Source: Microbacterium sp. 5K110 (GTDB lineage: Bacteria; Actinomycetota; Actinomycetes; Actinomycetales; Microbacteriaceae). From it: a stretch of 57,021 bases of DNA. How positions within the stretch are numbered: position 1 is the first letter of the stretch; each line of letters begins with the position of its first letter. Where the stretch lies: contig NZ_VBUM01000010.1 in assembly GCF_005774735.1 (NCBI RefSeq), positions 1-57,021 of the forward strand. The letters are read 5' to 3'. Of the stretch, positions 1 to 8,697 are shown one piece after another. The notes beneath the pieces are model-generated. The model was not told the origin of the DNA, searched no databases, and saw only the letters and a program-made list of their open reading frames with translations. Position numbers and translations under genes: made by a program.

Positions 1-12
1 GGGCGGGAGCGG

Positions 13-94
13 GCGAAACTCCTGATAAACCGGCGGCGGATGGCACGCGGGGGCGGCCGATCGCCATCTCGGCGCAGAAAATCAGGAGTTTCGC
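13..94. repeat. Intergenic palindromic element A1
   Basis: The arms GCGAAACTCCTGAT (13-26) and ATCAGGAGTTTCGC (81-94) are perfect 14-bp inverted repeats around a 54-bp middle. The first 120 bases of the window hold nothing else that I can recognise. The arm resembles those of elements at 17918-17990, 39294-39381 and 52111-52192 (shared core around AACTCC), so I group these four as family A. The element lies just beyond the stop codon of the amidase gene. Confidence 0.6.
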
Positions 95-120
95 TCGGCC
101 GGGCGACGGGGCAACGCGGC

Positions 121-1737
121 TCATCGGCCGGCCTCCGCACCGACCAGCGCCGAAAGGCGCCGGGCCAGGCGGACCAGCGCGATGTCGGTGCCGGCGCGCG
201 ACACCAGGCACACGCCGACCGGTGCGCCGGCGACGGTCAAGAGCGGCACCGAGACCGCGGGGAGCCCCGCCACCGCCGCGGGGGCGGTCATGCGCAGGGT
301 CGCCGCGCGGACGGCATCCACGTCGGCGGTGCGCAGGGGCGCGGGGCCGGGGACGGTCGGGAAGATCAGCACGGCACCGTCGACGAGTTCGGCCAGGGCC
401 GCGGCGAGCGGCTCCAGCTCAGCGCGCGCCGAGGTCTCCTGCGCGGCGGTGATCTGCGACGCGATGCGGAACCGCTCCGCCACCGCCGGACCCACCGCCC
501 CGGGGTGCGCGCGCATCCACTCGCCGTTGTTGCGCCAGGCTTCGGCGCCCTGCACGGTGCGGAACGCCGTGAAGGTGGCATCCAGGTCTCCCGTGTGCAC
601 GGCACGGAACGGGGGCGGATCCTCGGATGCCGCGAGCGCGGCGAGCATCCGCGAGAACTCGGTGCGGGTGGCGGGCTCGACGCAGTCGAGAATCTCCTCG
701 GGCACGAGGAAGCGCCACGGCAGGTCATCGCCCGACGCGCCGTAGACGTTCTCGGTCGAGGCCGAGCCGTCGTAGCTCAGGCACCAGTCGGCGACGCGCT
801 GGAGGGTCTCGCCGTCGCGGGTGAGCCAGCCGATCGTGTCGAACGACTGCGCGAGCGGCAGCATGCCCTGTCGCGGCACGAGGTCATACGTCGTGCGGAG
901 GCCCCAGAGGCCCTGGTAGGACGCGGGCACGCGGATGGACCCCGCCGTGTCGGTCGCGAGACCGATGTCGGCGTGGCCCAGGGCGACGGCGGACGCCGGT
1001 CCGCTCGACGAGCCGCCGGGCAGCGCACCCACGACGGCGCCGTTCGGCGGAGTTCCGTAGTGCACGTTGTCGCCCGCGATCGAATACGCGAACTCGTCGG
1101 TGCGGGCGATCCCCCGCAGCGACGCTCCCGCGCGGAGCAGATCGGCGACGGCCGGGGCGGTGGCCTTCTCGGGGCGGGCCTCCTCGAGGAACGTGGGGTT
1201 GCCCGCGCCGATGCGGAACCCCGCGATCGCGAACAGATCCTTCACCGCGACGGTGAGCCCCTCGAGTGGCCCCTCCCACGCGCCCTGCTGGAACGGGTCG
1301 CCGACGCTGCGCCAGATCGTGCGGTCCAGCGCCGGGGTGCGCGGGGTCACGTGGGCCGCGGTGATGAGCCACTGCCCGCCGATCCGCTGCCACACCTGCG
1401 TCTGCAGCCCCCGCCCGCCGCCGCGGAACGCCGAGACCGAGACAAGGAGCGCGACGTCGTCGCCGAGCGGCCGGTAGTGCACCTCGGCGATCTCGCGCGG
1501 AGGGACGCCGCCGCGCAGCGCGCGGAACCCGCTGATCGCGTCGTGCCCGACGAGGAGCCCGCCCGTGTCGCCGCGCAGGGTCTGAGGCCCGGGCGCGAAG
1601 AACGCGTCGAGCACATCGAGGTCGTTCGCGACGATCGCGCGTTCGTACGCGTCGAAGGCCTCGCGCAGGTCGGCCGGGATCGATGCGCCGACGGCGGCAT
1701 CGACCGGGACCGCGCCCGAACCCGTGGCATCCGTCAT
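121..1737 (-). CDS. AtzH-like domain fused to amidase-signature hydrolase
   Basis: This is a 538-residue fusion. Residues about 20-135 look like an AtzH/DUF3225 domain (SnoaL-like fold), and about 140-535 form an amidase-signature enzyme with the Ser-cisSer-Lys triad: Lys166 in the VAVKDLF motif, the cis-Ser within Ser243-245 (GGSSSG) and Ser267 in DTAGSIR. In s-triazine degradation AtzE hydrolyses 1-carboxybiuret and AtzH decarboxylates the product to allophanate; fused AtzE-AtzH proteins are known. Here the gene is last in an operon with allantoinase and an FmdA-type amidase, so a carboxylated urea or ureide from purine breakdown is a likely substrate; that is inference. The start is ATG 1737, after a GAGAGGGA ribosome site; an in-frame extension to 1947 lacks coding character. 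The gap to the preceding gene is 145 bp. Confidence 0.88.
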   Translation of the reverse strand: MTDATGSGAVPVDAAVGASIPADLREAFDAYERAIVANDLDVLDAFFAPGPQTLRGDTGGLLVGHDAISGFRALRGGVPPREIAEVHYRPLGDDVALLVSVSAFRGGGRGLQTQVWQRIGGQWLITAAHVTPRTPALDRTIWRSVGDPFQQGAWEGPLEGLTVAVKDLFAIAGFRIGAGNPTFLEEARPEKATAPAVADLLRAGASLRGIARTDEFAYSIAGDNVHYGTPPNGAVVGALPGGSSSGPASAVALGHADIGLATDTAGSIRVPASYQGLWGLRTTYDLVPRQGMLPLAQSFDTIGWLTRDGETLQRVADWCLSYDGSASTENVYGASGDDLPWRFLVPEEILDCVEPATRTEFSRMLAALAASEDPPPFRAVHTGDLDATFTAFRTVQGAEAWRNNGEWMRAHPGAVGPAVAERFRIASQITAAQETSARAELEPLAAALAELVDGAVLIFPTVPGPAPLRTADVDAVRAATLRMTAPAAVAGLPAVSVPLLTVAGAPVGVCLVSRAGTDIALVRLARRLSALVGAEAGR

Positions 1738-1882
1738 CGCTCGTCCCTCTCGGACGCGGTGTCGGTCGACGGACCGAGACGCGCGATCGTCGTGGCGACC
1801 CACCCCCGTCCGCGGGATACCGACGGGGCGGGAGCGGGCGACGGAGCCTCGGTGCGAGCCAAGGCGCGGGCGAGAGCGGGGG

Positions 1883-3067
1883 TCACGGGGCGTCTCCCTC
1901 GGTGTCAGGGGCGATGGATGCCAGGGGCGCGGGCTCCACGGCGGCAACCGCCGCGAAGTCCGCCTCGCGGATGCGGGCGTGCACCCCCGACACGATGTCG
2001 ACCACCTGCGAGATGTCGAAGTCGGTCGCGGCGCTGAGGTACGCGTAGGCGAGGTGCTCGTCCATGCCCCAGCGGCCCCCGATCAGCGACAACGACGCGC
2101 GGACGCACGCGCGCATCGCGGCATCCAGGTCGGGGTCCATGCCGGTCGGCACGAGGTAGTCGGGGGTCCGCACGAGTGGTCCGGTGATGTCTCCGAACGC
2201 CGCGCGGGCGGCATCCGCGGGGATCACCTCGAAACGCAGCGTCGCGCGCAGCGAGGCCTCGAGCGCGGTGAGCGCGACCTCGCCGTCGCCCTGCGCGAAG
2301 TGCGGATCGCCGACGTACGCGAGCGCCCCCTCGACCTGCACCGGGAGGAACAGCGTCGTCCCCTCGACGAGCAGGTTGATGTCGATGTTGCCACCGTGGG
2401 TGCCGGGCGGAACCGAGTGCGGTCGCTCATGCCCGGCGACGGCGACGCCCATCGTGCCGAGGAACGGTGCGAGCGGGAACGCCACCACCGGCGCGGCGCC
2501 CTCCGCGAGGGGCAACGTGCCGTGCAGCACCCCGTCCCGTTCAGCGACGGCGGCGAAGACGCTGACGTTGTGCTCTCCGCGGGGCAGTTCGCCCACGAGC
2601 GCGCCCTTGCCGTGGCGGTTCGAGATCACGCCGTACGGCACGCGCGGGGCGAGCTGCTCGACCGTGATCTTCAGCAGATCGCCGGGGTGCGCGCCGCGCA
2701 CGTGCACGGGGCCGACGACGACGTGCGGGCCGTCGGTCATCACGTCACGGGCGACGGATGCCGCGATCTCGATCGCGTCATCGAGCACATGCTCCGCGGG
2801 CACACCGTGCGACGCGAAGTACGCCGCCGGGTCTTTGCCCTGGTCGTCGAGGATGCCCTCATGGCTCACGGTGTCGAACGTCACGGTCTCACCCGACGCG
2901 ATCTCGAGCACCGCGGCGTCGTCCGCGCACGGAAGCCGCCCCCACAGCACCGTCTCAGGCGTCGCGCGGACGTAGTGGTCGCCGGGGATCGGACCGACGC
3001 CGGGCTGCAGGATCGGAGCCTCCGCGCCCCCGGGAACCCGCGCGCCGGGCGCCACCACGGCGCTCAT
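1883..3067 (-). CDS. acetamidase/formamidase family protein
   Basis: This 394-residue protein belongs to the FmdA/AmdA acetamidase/formamidase family, which hydrolyses short amides to the acid plus ammonia. Family traits visible are the N-terminal DTVSHEG segment, the HVRGAHPGDLL stretch in the middle, the PPGTHGGNIDI motif that carries conserved His and Asp residues, and the GDPHFAQGDGEV segment. The length is slightly above that of typical members. Its ATG overlaps the allantoinase stop codon (ATGA at 3064-3067), so it is translationally coupled to allantoinase. That placement suggests it acts on an amide from ureide breakdown rather than on free formamide. The exact substrate cannot be read from the sequence. 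Confidence 0.88.
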   Translation of the reverse strand: MSAVVAPGARVPGGAEAPILQPGVGPIPGDHYVRATPETVLWGRLPCADDAAVLEIASGETVTFDTVSHEGILDDQGKDPAAYFASHGVPAEHVLDDAIEIAASVARDVMTDGPHVVVGPVHVRGAHPGDLLKITVEQLAPRVPYGVISNRHGKGALVGELPRGEHNVSVFAAVAERDGVLHGTLPLAEGAAPVVAFPLAPFLGTMGVAVAGHERPHSVPPGTHGGNIDINLLVEGTTLFLPVQVEGALAYVGDPHFAQGDGEVALTALEASLRATLRFEVIPADAARAAFGDITGPLVRTPDYLVPTGMDPDLDAAMRACVRASLSLIGGRWGMDEHLAYAYLSAATDFDISQVVDIVSGVHARIREADFAAVAAVEPAPLASIAPDTEGDAP

Positions 3068-4392
3068 GCCTCGACCACCGTGTTCACGAGCTCGCGCCCC
3101 GCGCGGAGCGTCACCGGTTCACCGCGGCGGAACACCGACTCGCCGCGCAGCCACGTCTCGCGTACGACGCCGGTGAGCGTCTGCCCGTGCCACGGCGAGA
3201 CCGGGTTGCGGTATTCGAGGGCCGTGGCATCCACGACGAATTCCTCGTCGGGAGCGAACGCAACGAGGTGCGCCGGGGCGCCGGGAGCGATGACGCCGAG
3301 GCCCACGAGACCCGCGAGGCGGGCGGGCCCTGTGGTCAGTAGGGGCAGCAGATCTTCGAGACGGATGCCGCGCCCCCGCCCCGCGGTATGCACCGACGAC
3401 AGGCCGGTCTGGAGCCCCGCGATTCCGCCCCAGGCCAGGCCGAAGTCGGGGTTGGACTTGAGCTCCACCGTCGCGGGCGAGTGGTCGCTGACGATGGCGT
3501 CGATGGTGCCGTCGACCACCCCCGCCCACAGCAGGTCTCGGTTCGCGGCGCCGCGGATCGGTGGGCAGCACTTGAACGCCGCGGCCCCGTCGGGCACCTC
3601 GGCGGCGTCCAGGGTGAGGTAGTGCGGGCACGTCTCGACGGTCAGACGCACGCCCTCGGCCTTCGCGGCACGGACGTCGTCGAGCGCCTCACCGTCGGAC
3701 ACGTGCACGATGTGCGCGCGGGCGCCGGTGCGGCGGGCCGCCTCGACGACCCGGCGGATGGCCGCGCGCTCGCTCTGCGGTGGACGCGTCGCCTCGAAGT
3801 CGGCGTAGCGCGGTCCGAGCGGACCGTCGCCGTGCAGATGCGCCGGGTCTTCGGCGTGCACGATGAGCAACCCGTCGAACACGGCGAGCTCGGCGAGACA
3901 CGCCTCGAGCTGGTTCGCGTCGAGGTGGCCGAACTCGTCGATGCCGCTCGGCGAGAGGAAGCACTTGACCCCGACGACCCCGGCATCCGCCAGCGCGCGG
4001 AGCGACCCGAGGTTGTCGGGGACGGCACCTCCCCAGTAGGCCACGTCGACCGCGAGCTTTCCCGCCGCGGCGGCGCGCTTGGCATCCAGGGCTTCGGGGG
4101 TCGTCGTGACCGGCGAGCTGTTGAGCGGCATGTCGACCACGGTCGTGACTCCCCCGGCCGCGGCGGCAGCGGTGCCGGTGGCGAAGCCCTCCCACTCGGT
4201 GCGGCCGGGCTCGTCGAGGTGCACGTGCGAGTCGACGAGGCCCGGCAGCAGCACAGCGTCGTCGGGCAGCACGCGGTCGGCCATCGGATCGAAGACGGTG
4301 ACGGCGGTGATCTGGCCCTCGTCGATCACGACCGTGGCGGGAGTGAAACGTCCGTCGACGAACGTGCGGCGGGCCGCGATCCTCGTACTCAT
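3064..4392 (-). CDS. allB: allantoinase
   Basis: This amidohydrolase of 442 residues opens the hydantoin ring of allantoin to give allantoate. The metal ligands of the cyclic amidohydrolase family are visible: His56 and His58 in DSHVHLDEPGR, the carboxylatable Lys143 in GVKCFL, His179 in IVHAEDP, the HIVH motif (227-230), and Asp303 in VSDHSPA. The sequence is closer to allantoinase than to dihydropyrimidinase or dihydroorotase, and the neighbouring urate genes agree. The start is ATG 4392, seven nt after a TAGCGT -10 hexamer, so the transcript is probably leaderless; in-frame codons further upstream lie inside the promoter. It is the first gene of a three-gene operon, divergent from the urate operon. 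Confidence 0.93.
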   Translation of the reverse strand: MSTRIAARRTFVDGRFTPATVVIDEGQITAVTVFDPMADRVLPDDAVLLPGLVDSHVHLDEPGRTEWEGFATGTAAAAAGGVTTVVDMPLNSSPVTTTPEALDAKRAAAAGKLAVDVAYWGGAVPDNLGSLRALADAGVVGVKCFLSPSGIDEFGHLDANQLEACLAELAVFDGLLIVHAEDPAHLHGDGPLGPRYADFEATRPPQSERAAIRRVVEAARRTGARAHIVHVSDGEALDDVRAAKAEGVRLTVETCPHYLTLDAAEVPDGAAAFKCCPPIRGAANRDLLWAGVVDGTIDAIVSDHSPATVELKSNPDFGLAWGGIAGLQTGLSSVHTAGRGRGIRLEDLLPLLTTGPARLAGLVGLGVIAPGAPAHLVAFAPDEEFVVDATALEYRNPVSPWHGQTLTGVVRETWLRGESVFRRGEPVTLRAGRELVNTVVEA

Positions 4393-4399
4393 GCCGATC

Positions 4400-4405
4400 A
4401 CGCTA
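4400..4405 (-). promoter_or_regulatory. leaderless -10 hexamer of allB
   Basis: TAGCGT on the minus strand ends 7 nt before ATG 4392. No Shine-Dalgarno is present in between. Confidence 0.6.
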
Positions 4406-4486
4406 AGTGCCCCGCGTTTCGCCGATGTAACCGTCATCAACATTCATGCGAACACCTGGGCCGTGGATAGGGTCGCGTCGGCGGGG

Positions 4487-4552
4487 TTTGGGGCGCGATC
4501 TTCCGTTTGGGGCGCAGAATAACGCGCCCCAAACGGAGAAACGCGCCCCAAT
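4487..4552. repeat. Nested palindromic element D1
   Basis: This is a nested hairpin. The outer arms TTGGGGCGCG (4488-4497) and CGCGCCCCAA (4542-4551) and the inner arms CCGTTTGGGGCGC (4503-4515) and GCGCCCCAAACGG (4524-4536) are all perfect inverted repeats, with an 8-nt loop. The same design recurs at 43671-43740 (D2). It lies between the divergent allB and uraD promoters, so it cannot be a terminator for either gene. The rest of 4406-4662 holds nothing recognised. Confidence 0.7.
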
Positions 4553-4662
4553 CCCGACAGCCCGGCCCAGCCACGGCCCCGAACCCAGAGCCGGCACACC
4601 ACAATGTTCCTCACAGCAACATCGCCGACACATCGCGCCACAGCCCCGTAACGCGCGCGGCA

Positions 4663-4668
4663 TAGCGT
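4663..4668 (+). promoter_or_regulatory. leaderless -10 hexamer of uraD
   Basis: TAGCGT ends 7 nt before ATG 4676. The alternative GTG start at 4667 falls inside this hexamer, which argues for 4676. Confidence 0.6.
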
Positions 4669-4675
4669 GGCGGGC

Positions 4676-5203
4676 ATGCACCTCACCGCCTTCAACACCG
4701 CGGATGCCGCCGAGGCCGACGCCGTCGTGCGGGTGTGGGCCGACATCCCGGGGTGGGTGGACGCCGTCGTCGCCGGCCGCCCCTACGCGGATGTCGACGC
4801 CCTCGCCGCCTACGCCGGAGACCTCGCCTCCGCCTGGTCGCCGGACGACCTCGCACAGGCCCTGCACGCCCACCCGCGCATCGGCGCCACGGTGTCGGGC
4901 GAGAACGCCGAGGCCGCGGCATCCCGACGCGAACAGGCCGCGATGACCACCGCCGCCGACGACGACGTCGCCGCGATCGCGGCCGGCAACGCCGCATACG
5001 AAGAGCGTTTCGGCCGCGTGTTCCTCATCCGCGCGGCCGGGCGCACGCCGGGCGAGATCCGCGCCGAACTCGAGCGGCGGCTCGGCAACGGCCCCGACGC
5101 CGAGACGGTCGAGGCGACGCGGCAGCTCGCCGAGATCGCGCTGCTGCGCCTGCGGACCACCCTCGCCGACGACGCCCCCGACGAACCGGAGCCCGCCGAA
5201 TGA
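4676..5203 (+). CDS. uraD: OHCU decarboxylase
   Basis: This 175-residue protein is 2-oxo-4-hydroxy-4-carboxy-5-ureidoimidazoline (OHCU) decarboxylase, which makes S-allantoin in the third step of urate oxidation. The family signature HPRIG is at 66-70, with the catalytic histidine at 66 or 64, and is followed by the expected helical segment with NAAYEERFGRVFLIRAAGR. The length fits bacterial UraD. ATG 4676 is chosen over GTG 4667 because the latter overlaps the -10 hexamer. Its stop overlaps the start of the hydroxyisourate hydrolase gene (ATGA at 5200-5203), so the two successive enzymes are translationally coupled. Confidence 0.93.
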   Translation: MHLTAFNTADAAEADAVVRVWADIPGWVDAVVAGRPYADVDALAAYAGDLASAWSPDDLAQALHAHPRIGATVSGENAEAAASRREQAAMTTAADDDVAAIAAGNAAYEERFGRVFLIRAAGRTPGEIRAELERRLGNGPDAETVEATRQLAEIALLRLRTTLADDAPDEPEPAE

Positions 5204-5520
5204 CGCACCTCACCACCCACGTCCTGGATGCCGCGACCGGAACGCCCGCGGCCGGCATCACGCTGACGCTGGCTCACCTCGACGGCGCGACGATCGACTC
5301 GGCGTCCACCGACGCCGACGGGCGCCTCGCGCTCGGCCCCGATCGCCTCGACGACGGCGACTACGCGCTGACGTTCGACACCGGCGCCTACTTCCGCGCC
5401 CGCGGCGTCGCGTCGTTCCACCCCGTCGCGACGGTGGCGTTCACCGTCACGGGCGAGGGGCACCTGCACGTGCCGCTGCTGCTGAGCCCGTTCGCCTACA
5501 CGACCTACCGCGGAAGCTGA
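5200..5520 (+). CDS. uraH: 5-hydroxyisourate hydrolase
   Basis: This 106-residue transthyretin-like protein hydrolyses 5-hydroxyisourate to OHCU. It has the N-terminal LTTHVLD motif with catalytic His7 and ends in the diagnostic YRGS tetrapeptide (103-106), which separates the enzyme from the hormone carrier transthyretin. A GHLHVPLLLSPFAYTTYRGS stretch forms the C-terminal active-site strand. It overlaps uraD by four bases and is followed six bases later by the urate hydroxylase gene, giving the order decarboxylase, hydrolase, oxygenase. The functional unit is expected to be a cytosolic homotetramer. Confidence 0.94.
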   Translation: MTHLTTHVLDAATGTPAAGITLTLAHLDGATIDSASTDADGRLALGPDRLDDGDYALTFDTGAYFRARGVASFHPVATVAFTVTGEGHLHVPLLLSPFAYTTYRGS

Positions 5521-5526
5521 GGAGCC

Positions 5527-6711
5527 ATGAAGGTCATCGTCATCGGCGCCGGCGTCGGCGGCACCTCCGCCGCCCTCGCGCTGCAGAAGCTCGGCCACGA
5601 GGTCGTCGTCTACGACCGGATGCGCGAGAACCGCCCGGTCGGTGCCGCGCTGTCGCTGTGGTCCAACGGCGTGAAGGTCCTCAACTGGCTCGGCCTCGGC
5701 CCCCAGGTCGCCGCCCTCGGCGGTCGCATGGACGACATGGCCTACTACGACGGACACACCGGCGACGAGATGTGCCGGTTCAGCCTGGCATCCGTCACCT
5801 CCCAGACCGGGCAGCGGCCCTACCCCGTCGCGCGCGCCGACCTGCAGGCGCTCATGATGGATGCCGTGGGCGCAGGCCACATCCACCTCGGCCGACAGCT
5901 GGTCGGGGTCTCCGACGACGGCACCACCGTGACGGCGACGTTCGCCGACGGCACGACCGACACCGCCGACCTGCTCATCGGGGCCGACGGGGCGCGCTCG
6001 CTCGTACGGGACTACGTCACCGAGCCCAGCGGCATCCGCCCCGAACGGCGCTACTCGGGCTACGTGAACTACAACGGCCTGGTCGACGCCGACCCGCGCA
6101 TCGGACCGCCCGAACAGTGGACGACGTATGTCGGCGACGGAAAACGCTGCGCCGTCATGCCGGTCGCGGGCGACCGCTTCTACTTCTTCGTCGACGTGCC
6201 GGGCCCATCGGGCGTGCTGGAGGACCGCATGGCCGCGCTCGAGACGGCGTTCGGTTCGTGGGGCGCCCCGGGCGTTCGGGCCCTTCTGGATGCCATCGAC
6301 CCCGACGCCTCGCTCAACCGCGTCGAGATCTGGGACATCGACCCGTTCGACACGTGGGTGCGGGGGCGCGTGGCGATCCTCGGTGATGCCGCGCACAACA
6401 CCGCCCCCGACATCGGGCAGGGCGCGTGCTCGGCGCTGGAGGACAGCTTCGCCCTCGGCATCGTGTTCGCCACGACCACCCTCGGCGTCGAGGACTCGCT
6501 GAAGCGGTACGAGCGGATCCGCACCGAGCGGGCCGGCGACCTGGTGCTGCGCGCCCGCAAGCGCGCGCACGAGACGCACGCGTTCGACGTCGAGGCCACG
6601 CAGGCCTGGTACGACGGCCTGCGCCGCGAGGACGGCACGGGAGTGATCCGCGGGATCGTCGGCAACATCGAGGGCAGCCCGGTCGAGCTCGGCGCCAGCG
6701 TGCTGCGCTGA
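5527..6711 (+). CDS. hpxO: FAD-dependent urate hydroxylase
   Basis: This 394-residue flavin monooxygenase converts urate to 5-hydroxyisourate with NADH and O2, like Klebsiella HpxO and unlike cofactor-free uricases. It has an N-terminal Rossmann motif GAGVGG (7-12), a DG motif in IGADGARS, and the FAD ribityl-binding GDAAHNTAPDIGQG motif near residue 285. The RRYSGYVNYNGLV segment matches the substrate-binding region of HpxO. A GAGGAG ribosome site precedes ATG 5527 and the gene is the last of the uraD-uraH-hpxO operon. The three in-frame GAT codons among 34 Asp codons are all in GATGCC, an example of the heptamer bias reported below. Confidence 0.9.
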   Translation: MKVIVIGAGVGGTSAALALQKLGHEVVVYDRMRENRPVGAALSLWSNGVKVLNWLGLGPQVAALGGRMDDMAYYDGHTGDEMCRFSLASVTSQTGQRPYPVARADLQALMMDAVGAGHIHLGRQLVGVSDDGTTVTATFADGTTDTADLLIGADGARSLVRDYVTEPSGIRPERRYSGYVNYNGLVDADPRIGPPEQWTTYVGDGKRCAVMPVAGDRFYFFVDVPGPSGVLEDRMAALETAFGSWGAPGVRALLDAIDPDASLNRVEIWDIDPFDTWVRGRVAILGDAAHNTAPDIGQGACSALEDSFALGIVFATTTLGVEDSLKRYERIRTERAGDLVLRARKRAHETHAFDVEATQAWYDGLRREDGTGVIRGIVGNIEGSPVELGASVLR

Positions 6712-6723
6712 TCGGGGCCGCGG

Positions 6724-6735
6724 CGCGGGCCCGCG
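6724..6735. terminator. GC palindrome between convergent genes
   Basis: CGCGGGCCCGCG is a perfect 12-bp palindrome just after the hpxO stop codon and before the convergent histidine kinase stop. There is no T-tract, so a bidirectional terminator role is only suggested by position. Confidence 0.35.
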
Positions 6736-6770
6736 GGCGCAGGCGCGAGGCCGGACTCCAGAAGAACCCG

Positions 6771-7874
6771 TCAGTCCCGCGCGGTTCCGGCGCCCGAGAG
6801 CGGGAAGCGCAGCTCGATCTCGTACGCACCGTCGGCCGTCGGTCCCGCGCGGAAGGTGCCGCCGAGCATGTGCGCGCGCTCGGAAAGGCCCAGATGACCG
6901 AGCCGAGCGGTCTCGACCGGTGCGGCCACGGGCGCTTCCGGCATCGCATTGCGCACGCGCAGCTGCGCCGTGGTTCCGTCGACGACGCCGGCCGTCACCT
7001 CGACGCGGGCGCCGGGAGCATGTTTGCGCGCGTTCGTCAGACCCTCCTGGATCGTCCGATAGATCGCGCGCTGCGCCACCCGCGGCAGGCCCGACGGTAG
7101 GGCGATGTCCGCGGTGACGTCGAGATCGGTCGCGTCGAGCAACGCGTCGAGGTGGTCGAGGGTGGGCTGCGGGGTCAGCGGTGCCGCCTCGGGCCCGTCC
7201 GCGCGCAACACCATCAGCATCTGCCGCAGTTCCGTGAGAGTGGTCGCCGCCAGGATGCGAATGGTGTCGGCCGTCTCCACGACCTCGGGATCGGCGGCAC
7301 GCACCATCAGCGCCCCGGCCTGCACAGTGATGAGACTCACCTGATGCGATACGACGTCGTGCATCTCACGGGCCAGGTGAGCGCGCTCCTCGGCGACCGC
7401 CTCGCGGGCGGCGAGCCGGTTCTCCTCTTCGCGCACGCGCCGAAGCTCGGACAGGCTCGCGGCCAGCCTGCTCTGGCTGCGGCGCAGACGGCCGATCGCC
7501 ACAGCGCCGCCCGAGGTCATCGTCGCGTACACCACAGCGAGAAGTAGATCGTTCAGCGATTCGAAGAACTGCCACGATGCGACGAGGCCGAGGAACGTCG
7601 CCACCGACGCCACCACCACGACCGTCGTCGACGTCATCAGCGCAGCGACGGTGTACAGGGCGATCACCGAGGCGATCGGTCCGCCCGTCACGAAGAGGGA
7701 GGGGAGTGCCAGGGCGACGCTCACCAGCGGAAAACGTCGCCGGAAGAGGAGCCCCGCTGCGGCGACGAGCGTGAGGACGAGCTCGGGCGCGCCCGCGGTG
7801 TAGAGATTCAGGATGCCGTCCACCGCCGCCGCCGCGACCAGGGCGAGGTCGATGAGGAGGGCACGACGGTTCAT
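6771..7874 (-). CDS. NarL-type sensor histidine kinase
   Basis: This 367-residue membrane kinase has about five hydrophobic segments in residues 7-128, then a charged coiled-coil-like linker (about 130-165), and a HisKA_3 dimerisation domain with the phospho-acceptor His172 in the REMHDVVSHQ motif. A HATPase domain follows, with the TNARKHAPG N-box and the LGLSERAHMLGG G-box. There is no large extracellular sensor domain, so the signal is probably sensed in or near the membrane, as in LiaS/DesK-like kinases. The ATG overlaps the stop of the response regulator gene (7871-7874), and the two form a pair. The neighbouring divergent genes for lipid and envelope modification suggest an envelope signal; this is inference. 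Confidence 0.92.
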   Translation of the reverse strand: MNRRALLIDLALVAAAAVDGILNLYTAGAPELVLTLVAAAGLLFRRRFPLVSVALALPSLFVTGGPIASVIALYTVAALMTSTTVVVVASVATFLGLVASWQFFESLNDLLLAVVYATMTSGGAVAIGRLRRSQSRLAASLSELRRVREEENRLAAREAVAEERAHLAREMHDVVSHQVSLITVQAGALMVRAADPEVVETADTIRILAATTLTELRQMLMVLRADGPEAAPLTPQPTLDHLDALLDATDLDVTADIALPSGLPRVAQRAIYRTIQEGLTNARKHAPGARVEVTAGVVDGTTAQLRVRNAMPEAPVAAPVETARLGHLGLSERAHMLGGTFRAGPTADGAYEIELRFPLSGAGTARD

Positions 7875-8548
7875 CGGGCACCACCCGCGTCGCGCAGGAG
7901 GCCCGCCCGCTCGGCGACGAGGGCGGCCGAGACACGACCATCGACACCGAGCTTGCCGAGGATCGAGCTGATGTGCGCCTTCACCGTGGCGGGGCTCAGG
8001 AACATCGCGGAACCGATCTGGATGTTGGACAGCCCCCGCCCGAGGTGCACGAGGATCTCCTTCTCGCGCTCGGTGAGCTCGGCCACGAGCCGCTCATCGG
8101 CTCCGGGCTCCGGCCGCAGATACCCCGCGACCACCGCCCGACTCACCGTCGGCGAGAAGACAACGCCGCCCCCGTGCAGGGTGCGGACGAGTTGCGGGAG
8201 CTGACGGGGGTCGGTGTCCTTGACGAGGAAGCCCGCCGCTCCCGCTTCGAGGGCCGCGGCGATGTGATCGTCGGAGTCGAAGGTCGTCAGGATCGCGACC
8301 GTCATGGCCCACCCGCGCGCGCGGATCTCGCGGAGCACCTCCAGGCCGTCGCGTCCCGGCATCCGGATATCGAGCAGCACCACATCGGGACGTGCGTCCT
8401 CGAGCACGTCCATCGCCTCCACGCCGTCAGCGGTCGCGACCACCTCGATGTCGGGAGCGGCATCGAGGATGTAGGAGAAGCCCGAACGGACGAGTGCCTC
8501 GTCATCGACGACGACGACACGGATGGGGGCGGAGGCAGTGGAGGCCAT
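7871..8548 (-). CDS. NarL/LuxR-family response regulator
   Basis: This 225-residue regulator has a receiver domain with acidic pair Asp15-Asp16, phospho-acceptor Asp60 in VVLLDIRMPG, and the conserved Lys in FLVKDTD. The C-terminal LuxR-type helix-turn-helix (about 155-215) contains LTEREKEILVHLGRG and the recognition segment SPATVKAHISSILGKLG. It precedes and is coupled to the histidine kinase gene. The start ATG 8548 lies six nt after a TAACCT hexamer, suggesting a leaderless transcript. The promoter faces away from the gene at 8698, leaving a 149-bp shared regulatory gap. Confidence 0.93.
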   Translation of the reverse strand: MASTASAPIRVVVVDDEALVRSGFSYILDAAPDIEVVATADGVEAMDVLEDARPDVVLLDIRMPGRDGLEVLREIRARGWAMTVAILTTFDSDDHIAAALEAGAAGFLVKDTDPRQLPQLVRTLHGGGVVFSPTVSRAVVAGYLRPEPGADERLVAELTEREKEILVHLGRGLSNIQIGSAMFLSPATVKAHISSILGKLGVDGRVSAALVAERAGLLRDAGGAR

Positions 8549-8554
8549 GCGCCC

Positions 8555-8560
8555 AGGTTA
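8555..8560 (-). promoter_or_regulatory. leaderless -10 hexamer of response regulator gene
   Basis: TAACCT on the minus strand ends 6 nt before ATG 8548. Confidence 0.5.
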
Positions 8561-8697
8561 GGGAGTCGGCGGCACCCGGGGAGCGTGACGCGACCTCGTC
8601 TACCCGAACGGACCGGAGCGTAGCCGGTCGGCCGGTGCCGAACTCCCGGCGACGAGCGACAGTGGAAAAGTCCCGCCCCCGGTTCAGAGGAGATCGC

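Noticed and set aside
4667..4675. GTG 4667 as the uraD start
   Set aside because: It overlaps the TAGCGT -10 hexamer; ATG 4676 gives the normal UraD N-terminus.
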